A stretch of 64,000 nt of DNA from Chondrilla cf. caribensis (Eukaryota; Porifera; Demospongiae; Chondrillida; Chondrillidae), in the NCBI GenBank assembly GCA_964020155.1, contig OZ026563.1:4864140-4928139 (forward strand), read 5' to 3'. A model generated the notes under the pieces. It was given only the letters and a program-made list of their open reading frames with translations. It ran no database searches and had not been told where the DNA came from. The position numbers were made by a program, and so were the translations under genes. Position 1 is the stretch's first letter, and each line of letters starts with the position of its first letter. Shown here in pieces: positions 18,439 to 30,000 of this stretch.

Positions 18439-18648
18439 CACAGTCCTTGTTGGCCAAAGGAAGATGCTCGCCAGTTCCCGCTTGGGTATCACGTGACTTG
18501 ATCATCTGCTTGGCTGCAGCCATAGACTCTACACCGAGGGTGTAGAGTAGGGATGCAGTGACGCAATCGAATCGAACCCAGTCGTCTGAGGAGACCGAAG
18601 GGTTAGTAGTAGCATAGACACGTGTCTATGGTAGTAGGTGTTTGGGGA
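18439..18648. promoter_or_regulatory. Putative divergent promoter with perfect E-box palindrome
   Basis: The gap between the NSMCE2 start (minus) and the CASD1-like gene (plus). It holds an 18-bp perfect palindrome catagacacgtgtctatg (18613-18630) centred on CACGTG. It also holds a 9-bp-arm inverted repeat ctctacacc/ggtgtagag around 18530-18548 and a TCACGTGAC near 18487. CACGTG is the core of bHLH-ZIP (USF/MYC/TFE type) sites. Regulation is inferred from position only. Confidence 0.45.
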
Positions 18649-20163
18649 ATGGACGGAAGTGAGAATGTCAGTTTAGAACACAGTCAAGGTTGGGGTAACC
18701 TGGTGAGACTGTACACTATGACGTTTTGATCTTATTTCTGCTTTCCTAACAGTTCTTTGTACGGATTTCGGAGGAATGTGGTTGGAGAGGGACTATGTAC
18801 CAACCAACTGTTTACTGCACGACTACACGATAAGGTACACCGATCTTGGATCAAGTGCAGTGCCTGGACCAGCTATTAATCAATATATATATAAGTAACC
18901 CTAACCCCTACCCTAACCCCTACCCTAACCTCTGCCCTACCCATACCCCTACCCCTACTCTAACCTGTTAGGATTAGAGTTAACATTAATTATACAGGGT
19001 GCACTTGATCTCCGATCTTGTACGGGAGTTAAATGTAGAGAAACACCAGGCGTTACATTACTCCCGAGATGTGTCCCACGAGCCCTGTGTCTTCACCCGC
19101 TGGTGATGGATTGCGTCTGAATCCCCTGCAGCGAAGTCGACATGTGCTTCAACATGACAACGCACGGCGACATCAGTTCGACCTACATTGCCGTGTCTAA
19201 GACGTTTGCAAGCATTTCCGCCTCCATCTCGCCAACTCACTATCGAAGGTTATTCCTCAACATTCTCTGCAACCGCCTGTTGCTGCCTGTCGATGCCACT
19301 TGCTGTCTGGAGCGTGACACGCGGAATCTGGCCTTTGTAATAGTCCTGCAGATCTCCTTGCTGTTCTGGTGAGTTCAGGATTACCAAATATTGCTGTGTC
19401 TTGAGGTGTAGTATCTGCTTGATCTTCCTTGACTAGGTCAATTATTGGTGGTTTCTTCCTGGTGATTCTACTCATCTTCAAAATTTCTACCTTATTTGAT
19501 CCCACCATGTACGAAGAAATCCCCCCTTTCTTTACAAAGACTATACTATTCATGAAGGACTGGGCACAACTATGTATTATTTTGGCTTATGTGTATTTTG
19601 CTGACAGGTGAGTGAGTGGAGGGATAGCCACGGTTGCAAGCTGATAAGGAATGTACACGAATGTTATTCTGGTCGAACCATTAGGTCTTCTATTTTTAAT
19701 GTGTCCTCCAAAGTCTTTTTCTATTGGATGTTTTTCCCTCTCTTGATTGTCATCTTTGTCTGTTTTGCCCCATTTTGGGGCAATACTTTAGTGAGTTGGA
19801 TTATTAGGTCACACACACACAAATGCATGTACACACAAACACACTAAGGATCTCTCCTGTATAGAATGACCAGATACTGAATCGTTCACAAACCGAGGAG
19901 ATAAAGGGATGGATGCAGGTAGTTATCCTGGTCTATCACTACACTGGGAGAAGTTCGGTAGCTTCAATGCCACTAGTAGTTGCTTGTCTTCTCTGGACAC
20001 TGCACTCTTGTTACCCCATTCTAGATGCTGCCAGTGTACATGGCCATTAGGCTACTTGTTGCTGGGTACTTGTTCCTCAGTGGATTTGGGCATTTCATGT
20101 ACTTTTGGAGGACAGCCAACTTCGGCATATGCAGAGTATTTCAGGTACTGATTGAGTACCACA

Positions 20164-20222
<59 letters not shown>

Positions 20223-21589
20223 ACATGTGTGTATGTGTGTGTACTAGTAATTGTTGAGTCTTAAAAGTGGTCCTGATCATAGCTATCCCTTAGTATCTGG
20301 ATCTGTATTCACCTGTGTAGGTTCTTGTGCGATACAACCTATCCACAGTCATCTTCTGCCTGATAATGGATGTTCCGTATGAAATGTACTACTTTATCCC
20401 TCTCATAACAGTTTGGTATGTATTTGGGTATATTGCCATGGCAACATGGCCGCGAATTACTGACGCTCGAGTCCAAGGTGTGTTCCACAGGTGCACACAT
20501 CTCTGTGTGATGAATGTTGAAGGTAATTTGTACCTTTTTCCTCAGACTCTGTACAGGCCAGATCACTCTATGCTATGACAGCCATCAAGCTACTGCTTCT
20601 GTTCCTCCTTGTGGAGTATCTTCTATCCAATGAGGTACTGGTTGTGTGCCTAGCTGTGGGCTCAAGAGTTACTGCCTTCATCCCTGTTGTTGTAGGAGAG
20701 GTTTGTATGGATCTTTTCTCTGTTACCATTTTCCTCAAAGTTTACTGATTCTAAAGGAAGTTATCATGAGTGGTGGTTTCGACTTCAATTGGACAGACAT
20801 GTAATTTGAAGTGGGAACCACTTCTTGTTCATTCCTCTTTTACATGGTATTCTTCTCCTTAGGCATTTTTGTGGGGTATGGTAGTGGCCTTTGTATTGTG
20901 TTGGTGGAGGAGTCACAGAGGAAAAGCTACCCTTCCAACAGCACTTCACAGAGAACAGAGAAGAACGCAGTACATCTCTCCTCTAGTCTGTCTCATAATC
21001 ATTTTGGTAATCATTGACTTCTGTTTGAAGGCCGGTGTGTGTGATTACCCTTGTGGTGTTATTTTGTAGACTTACATGATTGCCATGACAACATGTGAAG
21101 ACAAACATGATTGCAATACCTACCATACAAAGTGGTCAATATTGCCAGTATGTTAACCCTATGTTGATAGGCATACCATGTGAAATGATGTGATGATTGT
21201 GTGCTCTCATTCTCAACTTGTGCATATTATAGATCTTATCATTTGTGGTGTTGCGCAATGCCAATGTAACTTTTAGGAAACGCTTCAACATCCCATGTAA
21301 ATTTTTGGGAAAGTTTGCATTAGAAGTAAGTCTATGTTGAAACAATTGATGTTCTCTGCAGGAAGTCCATGTCCTAAGACTGCTTCATATTGTGTGATGT
21401 GTCTGTGATTGGCTGCAGCTGTTCCTCTGTCAGTATCACATATGGCTAGCTAAGGACACACGTGGGATACTCCTGTTGAGTAGTAAATTCAATCTGTTTT
21501 TCAATTTTATCATTACAACTATTTTGTTCACATTCTTTGCACACCGACTACATTCTGTTCAGCAAAATTTATTAGCTTATGTTATCTGA
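18649..21589 (+). CDS. CASD1: CASD1/Cas1p-like sialate O-acetyltransferase, esterase core apparently missing
   Basis: CASD1 is a Golgi multispanning enzyme that 9-O-acetylates sialic acid. It normally has a lumenal SGNH/PC-esterase-like domain followed by a multi-pass acyltransferase-like membrane domain. The exon 18753-18834 matches the start of the PC-esterase region (GGMWLERDYVPTNCLLHDY). From 19142 on the match resumes at the end of that domain (ILCNRLLLPVDATCC) and then covers the membrane part. Exons there are 19437-19607, 19685-19790, 19865-19957, 20025-20144, 20321-20477, 20546-20634, 20696-20800, 20863-21006, 21070-21147, 21233-21325 and 21419-21589. Motifs include IKGWMQVVILVYHYTG, GFGHFMYFW, YEMYYFIPLITVW and LCQYHIWLAKDTRG. 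Only about 300 bp separates the two esterase fragments, and no GDS block or DxxH was found. The first exon (ATG 18649) is tentative. It may be a damaged or rearranged gene. Confidence 0.78.
18835..19023. mobile_element. MITE-like foldback element with telomere-like interior
   Basis: The left end gtacaccgatcttggatcaa (18835 on, continuing gtgca) is closely matched by the reverse complement of the right end tgcacttgatctccgatctt (19000 on, continuing gtac). The arms are about 24 bp with a few mismatches. The 140-bp interior holds degenerate ccctaacccctaccctaac repeats. The element starts exactly at the exon boundary of the CASD1-like gene. No transposase is present and a target-site duplication was not established. 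Confidence 0.6.
20167..20222 (+). repeat. (GT)n microsatellite in a CASD1-like intron
   Basis: A GT run of about 56 bp in the intron following exon 20025-20144. Confidence 0.95.
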
Positions 21590-22068
21590 TGTCCGTGATG
21601 TCTTTAATATCACATTATTATTCATAATATTATCAATGATATCTTTTTATTACATTATGAGAGCAAGATTGTGAGGAGTGCATCCCACTTTGTGTAGTGA
21701 CCCAAAGGGGAACTCCCAACACAAGATCTAATCTATGCTCTTTTCATAAGACATTCCTTGCTGGTGTGTCTTTAATCAGTACACAGTATCGACAGGTGCA
21801 CAGTCATGATTTGGATTCCAACCGCAAATCAACGTGTACACCCATTGGATCGCAGATATCCGATTATGATCTTTCAAACCAGCGTATCCTGGTACCGCCC
21901 CCTAATTATTCGCGCCCTTCATCGGGACTCCTCATGAACCTTTCTTGTTTGTAAACCTCCCAAGTTATTTGACTATTTAACGCCAATTCCTCATTGTACG
22001 CTTATTTATCTCACCTCACTCCTGGATCCAAATCTGATGCTAAATGTTAGACAGGATCAGCGCTAAAC
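21590..22068. other. Intergenic, nothing recognised
   Basis: AT-rich sequence between the CASD1-like stop and the Tudor gene start. No credible ORF, RNA gene or repeat was seen. The last 100 bp would contain the Tudor gene promoter and 5' UTR. Confidence 0.6.
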
Positions 22069-24606
22069 ATGGAAGAGGAGTGAGTAGTCTAATAGATATG
22101 ATGATTCGGGTAGCATTGTGAGGTGTATATGACTGTTTAGGTTCAAATCTTTTGAAGAAAGTGTGAACAAGGACTTTAAGAAATTAAAGAATATTTTAGA
22201 ACTGAAACGGAAGGTAATGGATGAGCATTAATGTCAAATTGCCATTTGCTTATCCACAATCGATGCTCTATCTACACGACAGGATATTTTGAACGAAGGG
22301 AGGAAGATCAGAGATAGAAAATCTCTACCTGTGAGAGTCTTACTTCCACTGTGTGTGAGTCTGCCACTCTTACCTTGTGCGATGTCTTTGTGTGTAGGAT
22401 GGAGTGAGGAGGTGTGGCATAGGGACTCTGGCTGGCATCGGGAGTGTCAGTGACACCATATCAGAGCTGAGACTGCTGCCCATGGTGGTGTATGGTAAAG
22501 GTGTGTGAGGGTGGGGGTGGTTATATGTGTGTATGCATGTGTGTATACCGCACCACTCTGAACATTCTGTGCAGGTACCGTAGTGAAGGTTCGTGTCACA
22601 TCCGGACTTTCTTCAGATGGAGAATTCTCTTGTAGTGTCTTCGATCCTGATGGACAACGAGCGCAAGATTTGAAAGCAATTAGTAAAATGATTGAGTATG
22701 TGTGAGCTGCCTACAGTACGTGTTCACAGCTAGGGGTGTCATACTAGTGGGTGTGACTTTATGTAGGCATGACCTTGAGACCTATCCGACTGCTCCTTTA
22801 AGTCAACCGGTGGTTGGAGCACTGTGCTGTGCTCGATATGGAAATGACCAGAAATGGTACAGAGCTAGAATTGAGTCTGTTGTCAATGTTGCTAAGGTGT
22901 GTTCTTAGGCAACACTCAACTGGTGTTCACATGCATGCACATATACAACCACTCTGTTGACTTGTGCGAGAGGTTCTGCCAGGCACTTTACTGCTGTCTA
23001 TCTTTTGTGACAGGTCAAAGTAGTGTTATTGGACTATGCAGCTGTGGATCTAGTTAGTGTCAATGAGATATTCCCCCTAAAAGAGAAATATCAGTGTTTA
23101 CCCTTTCAGGTGTGGTATATACTGTGGTGTGTGTAGTGTGGTACGTTGTACATGTGTAGATTCATTAATACAATGAGCACACATGGAGACACCCTTGCAC
23201 ACACACACATGCACACACCCCTAACACGCACACTTGACATACATTTGACTGTATGTGTGTAGGTGATGCTGTGTCGATTGAGTGAAGATACAACACTGCA
23301 ATTCTCCCGAGAGGTACAGCAATGCTGTGTGTACGTACATACGTACATATGTAGGTATTGGTCAGAAATCTGTTGCACTCCTGTTGCTATCATCTCTCTT
23401 TACCAGGCTAAATGGAAATTTGGTGATCTTTGTCGCAGTAAAGTGCTAACAGCCAAGATTATTGGAGAAGTGCACAACAGCAGCCAGCACTACATCGCTG
23501 AGCTCTTCTATGATGCCGTGAATGTCAGCAGAGTCATCTTGGAAATGATGGTTAAGTCCAGTCAAAGTACTAAGGAGGTGAGCATGTTAACGAAAGTGGT
23601 AACGTGACCGTTTATACATGTACTCGACCTCTCTAACTGTACAGGTTCATCCCATAATTCACAGAGATATTCGTCTGAAAGATACTCTCACACCAGAAAT
23701 CAAGGAGGCTGACTCGCTCCACCCTGTCTCTGAGGAAGAGAGGGTCAGATTACCCATGAGAGGAGTGACTGTTCTGTTGAAGAATAAGGCATCAACGGAG
23801 GATGGTGGGACAAGCAACAAAGACAAAAGTGAACCAAGACCCAAATATGTTGAACAGGGACCACAGTTGAAGCCCATTGTGCAAGAGTCTGACCCTATTG
23901 TGCAAGAGTCTGGACCTGTTGTGCAAGAGTCTGGACCTGTTGTGCAAGAGCCTGGACCTGTTGTGCAAGAGTCTGATCCTATTGTACTAGAGTCTCAACC
24001 TATTGTGCAAGAGCAACAAGAGTCAGAACCTATTGTGCAAGAGTCAGAACCTATTGTGCAAGAGTCAGAACCTATTGTACAAGAGTCAGAACCTATTGTG
24101 CAAGAGTCAGAACCTATTGTGCAAGAGTCAGAACCTGTTGTGCAAGAGTCAGAACCTGTTGTGCAAGAGTCAGAACCTGTTATGCAAGAGTCAGATCCTA
24201 TTATACAAGAATCAAAGCCTATTGTACAAGAGTTGGAATCTACTTTGCAAGTCTCTGAACCTGTTGATCAAGAGTTAGAACATGTTCACAACAGCTCAGA
24301 GAGGATTTCACCGCCAGGAGTGAGTGCAAGCACTGCAGTCAAGGATGATGGGAATGACTTAGCAGTCCTCCCTGTGCCGTGTCATCCAGAGTTCAAACAA
24401 GGTATGAACTGCCCCTGTAGCTCACCCCATTGGACCACCTTATTACGTTATGGATATCCCCAACCCCCAACCCCAGGTAATAGAGTTCAGCTGATCATCA
24501 TGTCCCCACTGGATGAGAGCGGGACGTTTTGGGCTCAACTAGTTGTGGATTCATTCTCTAATGATAAATTTAGGACAATGACAGAATCTCTCCAGTGAGT
24601 GTGTAT

Positions 24607-24652
<46 letters not shown>

Positions 24653-25194
24653 TCCAGTTTGGTCTGTCCACATGTGATGGTTACTGCTATTGCACTGTTC
24701 CATTAGGATCTCTGTTCAGAAGTACTTTGGTGGAGATGCCACTCTGTGGTCGTGTGGTGACTACTGTTCTGCTCGATTCAGTGAAGATAGAATCTGGTAC
24801 AGAGCTCGGGTGGAAGCTGTGGACAGTGACAAGGTAGCTGTGCGATACATTGATTTTGGAAATGCCGAAGAACTTCCTGGATCATATGTTGTGCCTTTAG
24901 ACAGAGAGTTCAGGGGATTACCCTATCATGTATGTTATCAAGTGTTACTTCATGTTGATCACGTGCATGTCATGTGACTCACTGTCACCATCTCATAGTC
25001 CATCAAGTGTTCCTTAGCATCTGATCAAGTATTCACTGAAAAGGTTTGTATATCTCTGTGCATCTGCCCATGTACGTCCTTATTAACAGTTTCTTGTTGC
25101 TTGTGTAGATGTGTGAGAAATTTGAAGAAGTAACCTGCAACTCAGAAGATAATCCTATTTTAGCCAAAATAGTTGGTGCTGTGTGTGTGTGTGT

Positions 25195-25261
<67 letters not shown>

Positions 25262-26842
25262 AAGCACCATTCATTCACTACGGTTTGTTTATAAATTAGG
25301 AGAGTGTCTCCTCAGACCAAGTCCAAGTGTGCTTGCTGTTGGAGGCACCAGGGAGAGACCCTATAAATCTCAACAATGAAATATTGCTCACTGGTTAGTG
25401 TGTGTGGTCATGGCTAGCATGTGGTTTGTGGTTAGTGGAGGTTGGTGAGTATGGTGTACTGTACATGTTCATTGTCCCTGGGTTATGATGCACCCAACTT
25501 GTCCACCCTACCAGGTGCTGAAGTGAAGAGCATGGAATTTTCCAAACCACCAGTCAAAGCTGTACAAGTGAGTGTGGTGTGCATGCTGACCCTGGTGGTG
25601 GTGGTTTTTGGAGATGGGGAACCACTGACTGTGGTGGTGATTTCATGTACTCATTTGTGGTTTTAGTCTTGGGCTGACCGAATGGATGAACTGGGCAGTC
25701 CCACCTCAATCCTGTCAGACTTGAGCTTCCCCGGCACTGAGCTGTCTCCCAAGGTGTCCAGTGTGGAATCCACTCAACCTCTGAAGAATCCTCCATTTGA
25801 GAAGCAAAGGTTGGTGTGCATGTTGGTCAACGGGACCACTACAGTCCTTTCAAACCACTATCTTCTTCAACAGAATAACCTCATCTAAAACGTTTTCCAA
25901 TACCTCTGGATTGGCAACCAAGCGAAGGTCTGGCCATACTGGCTCAGACAGGCCAATGTCTAATAGCATTGGAATAGCCAGGATTTTGAAGACCAGCCTG
26001 CGTAAGAGTGTTGAATTTGATGCTCAGAGGAGAAGAGACCATATCGCCACTTCACACACCCCTTCACACACTTCTTCGCCTACCCCTTCACCTGTCCTTT
26101 CACACACCCCTTCACACACCTCTTCACACACCCCTTCACACACCCCTTCACATCCTTCATCCATGGATAAGTCAGCAACTACCTTCTCAGAGAACTGGGA
26201 AGAGGAGGTGTCCAACCAGACCACCAACGGAAGCACTGTCCAGGATATTGTAAAACGACCATCACCTTTTGTGGAGGTACTCTCCTAATCATCTCTTATC
26301 ATATGATGATCATGTGCTTGATGTCTATATAACTGCTTATCTCCTGTAGCTGTACATCAGTGGTCTGCCAGAAGCTGCAAAAGACCATTTACGGACGTAT
26401 CTCTTGAAGTATTGTTCTGTTAAGCAGATCAGATGGAGAAATAGCCAATCTTGCTGGCTGGTGAGTGTCTAGTTTGTAGGCAACTTTCATGTCCCATGAC
26501 TTCACATGACATTGAAATATTTACAGGATGTAGACAGTGCTAGAGCTGAGTTGACAATGAAGAAAGTAAAGGACGATATTCTTAGAGATACTGGGGTTAG
26601 CATTGTAATTGAGGTACGTATGTACGTGAGTTTGTGCATGCACCCTGATTGGATGGGAGGGAGTGAATTCCAATCTTTCCTTACAGTACGCTATACAGAG
26701 TGCCAAGTGGGCAAGACAGCAGCATCCATCAGGACACCCATCAGGACATTCATCAGGACATTCATCAGGACATCCATCAGGACATTCATCAGGACATCCA
26801 TCAGGACATTCATCAGGACATCCATCAGGACATCCATTATGA
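22069..26842 (+). CDS. Tudor-domain protein (two extended Tudor domains, RRM-like C-terminus)
   Basis: Tudor proteins of this type bind methylated arginines, often on Piwi proteins, in germline or stem-cell RNA granules. The gene starts MEEEFKSF, with a short coiled coil (FKKLKNILELKRK). Extended Tudor 1 spans about 22570-23580 (VVGALCCARYGNDQKWYRAR, then VVLLDYAAVDLV). A linker exon (23645-24460) holds about 18 copies of a 7-residue repeat. Extended Tudor 2 spans about 24480-25380 (YCSARFSEDRIWYRARVEAV, then VAVRYIDFGNAEELP). Tudor 2 keeps the aromatic cage pattern (FGN); Tudor 1 has YAAVD instead, so its methyl-arginine binding is doubtful. The last exons contain an RRM-like segment (LYISGLPEAAKDHLRTYLL) and a Gly-His-Pro-Ser repeat tail ending at TGA 26840-26842. 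The orthologue is uncertain: the domain types recall TDRD10, but the order differs. Confidence 0.8.
23878..24270 (+). repeat. 21-bp coding repeat (7-residue ESEPIVQ) in the Tudor gene
   Basis: About 18 tandem 21-bp units, read in the coding frame as ESEPIVQ/ESGPVVQ variants. The acidic low-complexity linker lies between the two Tudor domains. Confidence 0.92.
24604..24651 (+). repeat. (GT)n microsatellite in a Tudor gene intron
   Basis: A GT run directly after the donor of the exon ending ESLQ, filling most of that short intron. Confidence 0.93.
25180..25258 (+). repeat. (GT)n microsatellite in a Tudor gene intron
   Basis: About 80 bp of GT with one CT interruption, in the intron after the exon ending NPILAKI. 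Confidence 0.95.
26713..26835 (+). repeat. 12-bp coding repeat (GHPS/GHSS) at the Tudor protein C-terminus
   Basis: About nine 12-bp units of the form catccatcagga/cattcatcagga. In the coding frame they give a GHPSGHSS tail that runs to the stop codon. Confidence 0.88.
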
Positions 26843-27032
26843 GAATCACCACAAACCTATTTTATCAGCCCTTCCCTTAAACTCCTCCTGCGTGTATTAT
26901 ATGGATGTGAATCTTTTATTGTTCATTTCGGAAGAGTGTATTATATACGTAGCTATTTTGTGTACTGAATTACTTTTTCAGTCAAACTTATTAATGACGT
27001 CACTGGAGCACGTGGTAATAAGCGTAATAAAA

Positions 27033-30000
27033 ATGGCTACCACTTCCATCACTCTAAGGACTATCGATGGACAGAATAGAACCATGAAGGTTCCAGTTGA
27101 CGTACGTGTGTTTGTATGATTAATATAACAGCATTCGGTGATATATGTTTTGTAATAAACCAACAGATGATAATTGTTGATCTTAAAAGAAAAATTGCTG
27201 AAGAAATACCGGTTAGTGACTGTGCATTCAAAACGTATGGGAATTGACGTATGCTTGAAGAGTATGATTTCCTTTTGAATTAGAGCTTTTCAGTATCATC
27301 TCAGAGGTTAATTTACAAAGGAAGTGTTCTCGAAGACACGAAGAGACTGGCGGACTATGGTGGGTTTGTGGGAAAGTGCTTGGTGGCTGAGTGTACACCC
27401 TCGAACTATCAGATGTCACCTTTCCACAGCCATTAGTGATGGCCACGTCATTCATTTAGTGGAGCAACCAGTGACGCAACAACAACAACAACAACGACAA
27501 TCAGGTTGATATTCACCATTATTATTGATTGATGGTTATTGAGTAACATCTTGTTGTGGATAGGACCATCTGTTTCCATCTCAGGGGTTATTCCTCCCCC
27601 ACCCCATGTGCAAGGGGTGCCCAGTCCAGCCCTACCCCCTCCCCACAGTGGTGCCACTGTTGTTATTGGCTCTTTTCCAGTTCCTGTTTCTGTTCCACTT
27701 GACCCGGCAACAGTCACACAGGTGAGGGTCTGCTGGTCGTGTGGTAGGTGAGGGTCTGCTGGTCGTGTGGTAGGTGAGGGTCTGCTGGTCGTGTGGTAGG
27801 TGAGGGTCTGCTGGTCGTGTGGTAGGTGAGGGGCTGCTGGTCGTGTGGTAGGTGAGGGTCTGCTGGTCGTGTGATAGGTGAGGGGCTGCTGGTCGTGTGG
27901 TAGGTGAGGGGCTGCTGGTCGTGTGGTAGGTGAGGGTCTGCTGGTCGTGTGGTAGGTGAGGGTCTGCTGGTTGTGTGGTAGGTGAGGGGCTGCTGGTCGT
28001 GTGGTAGGTGAGGGGCTGCTGGTCGTGTGGTAGGTGAGGGGCTGCTGGTCGTGTGGTAGGTGAGGGTCTGCTGATTGTGTGGTAGGTGAGGGGCTACTGG
28101 TCGTGTGGTAGGTGAGGGGCTGCTGATCGTGTGGTAGGTGAGGGTCTGCTGGTCGTGTGGTAGGTGAGGGGCTGCTGGTCGTGTGGTAGGTGAGGGGCTG
28201 CTGGTCGTGTGGTAGGTGAGGGGCTGCTGGTCGTGTGGTAGGTGAGGGGCTGCTGGTCGTGTGGTAGGTGTACTCTACTGACACAAACTGTGTGGTGTGG
28301 GGTTATGGTTGGAGCTTCACAGTCATCCTGTGTTACATCCATTTCTGGCAAAGGACGTTGAGTTGAATACTTATTGTGGTGTCATTGATGTAGAGTATTT
28401 TGGAACATGTCATTAATCCCAGTATCCTGAACCCCCAGAGGGACTCTAATCACCCAGTGAGTGGTTAATGACTCTTGGTAGATTTGTGTGGATTCATTTC
28501 CATCTGTTTGTACAGAATGTAAACCCCACACCTGCTGTCATGGCAACAACCACTTCTCTGATGTCTGCTCAAGAGGTACTGTTTGTCCACAGCAAAGCTA
28601 TTTTGCTTTATCAATTTTATCATCCCTTCAGGAGAGAATTGAGTTGACCTATCGCATGCGTAGAATAAGATCACTGCTAGCTCAAGCCTTTCAAGATATT
28701 GAGCACTATCAGGTGAGTGTGTAGGTTTTGTTTTGATGTCATCTTGTCTAATTGTGTCTTGCATGTAGGAACTGGTGTCCAGTAGAAATGGTTGTCATGG
28801 TCAAAGTGGGGAAGCACCTCCAGATGAACAGCATACGAACCATCCAGGTTCAGGTCAGGGGGTTCCCCTGCCAGGTGTTGTAATCGGCTCTGTAACAGCT
28901 GACAGTCTAGCTGGACTCTACGAAGACATCAGAAAGCTGTTTGCAGAGCTGTCATCACTTCTCCAGACCCAGATACAAAACATCACCACTGGACAGCAGC
29001 TGTTGGTAGGTTGTCACTTGAGGTCCCAGTGAGCATGCCCTGCAAGCCTTCTTGTGTTTTTAGGATCAAGAACTTCGGAAATATGATCAGTTAAGTCAGG
29101 TCATCTCAAGATGCTTCCAGTGCTTGAGTATTGTCAGTGGGGAAATCCAGGGTTTGACTGTTGGAATGAGTTCTGTCCCCCCACACCTGGTTGAGTTCAT
29201 GGGAGCCGGACAACGGCAGGACCACACCCACCAGTTGGATGGTACTCATGTAAATCCCGACACTCAACTCCCAACCTCCAGTGGACCTACCTCAGCACTT
29301 GTTATGACGTCAGTGGATGTTTCCATGGCTACTGTTCCTCATAGTAACAGTAGTGGCATATCAACAACCCAATCCATAGCCTCTCCTAGCACTACTCAAA
29401 GTGATGTTAATACGGAAGTAAGAGGCTCATCTGAGGTGAAGGGAAAGAAAGAAGAGCAAGTGAAGAAAGGCAAGCCTGAGGCATCAACAGCAGAGCAGTC
29501 AGCATCTTCTAAAAAGACTGTTAGTTCTCAAAATACATCCAAGTCTGATGGACGTCAGGGTGGTGTAAGACACAGTGATGGAAGACAAGCTGATGGAAGA
29601 CAGGGTGATGGGAGACAGAGCCGCAGCCGTCAGACCAGCAGGGGAACACAAGGGGACAACCCCATCTCTGATAATCCTGATGGACTGATGAATAGGTTGT
29701 TGAATGCTATGTTTAGACCTGAGGAGAGGCAGCTGTCACATTCAAGGCCAATGGTATTGTGTATCTGTTGTATACGCTCGCATTGCACCCACATGACTCC
29801 ACCCACTTGCCTCTGGCACCACCCACCTGACTCCACCTACCTTAATCCATCCTTCTCTCTAGGGTGATGATTTTTTCCAAATTCTTCACATGATGTCCGG
29901 CAATCCCCAGGGTAGCTCCACGCAGCTCCAGAATGTCAGTGACCTGTTCAAGCCTCTCCTCAGACCTGGTTAGTCCTTTGTTGCTGACTCAGCTGTGTGA

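Noticed and set aside
19058..19553. Minus-strand ORFs opposite the CASD1-like exons
   Set aside because: They are shadows of the plus-strand exon that encodes ILCNRLLLPVDATCC and the following membrane segments.
27448..28351. 278-codon minus-strand ORF (Thr/Ser/Pro/His repeats) in the BAG6 intron
   Set aside because: Its repeats are the complement of the 26-bp intronic minisatellite cycling through frames; there is no other support.
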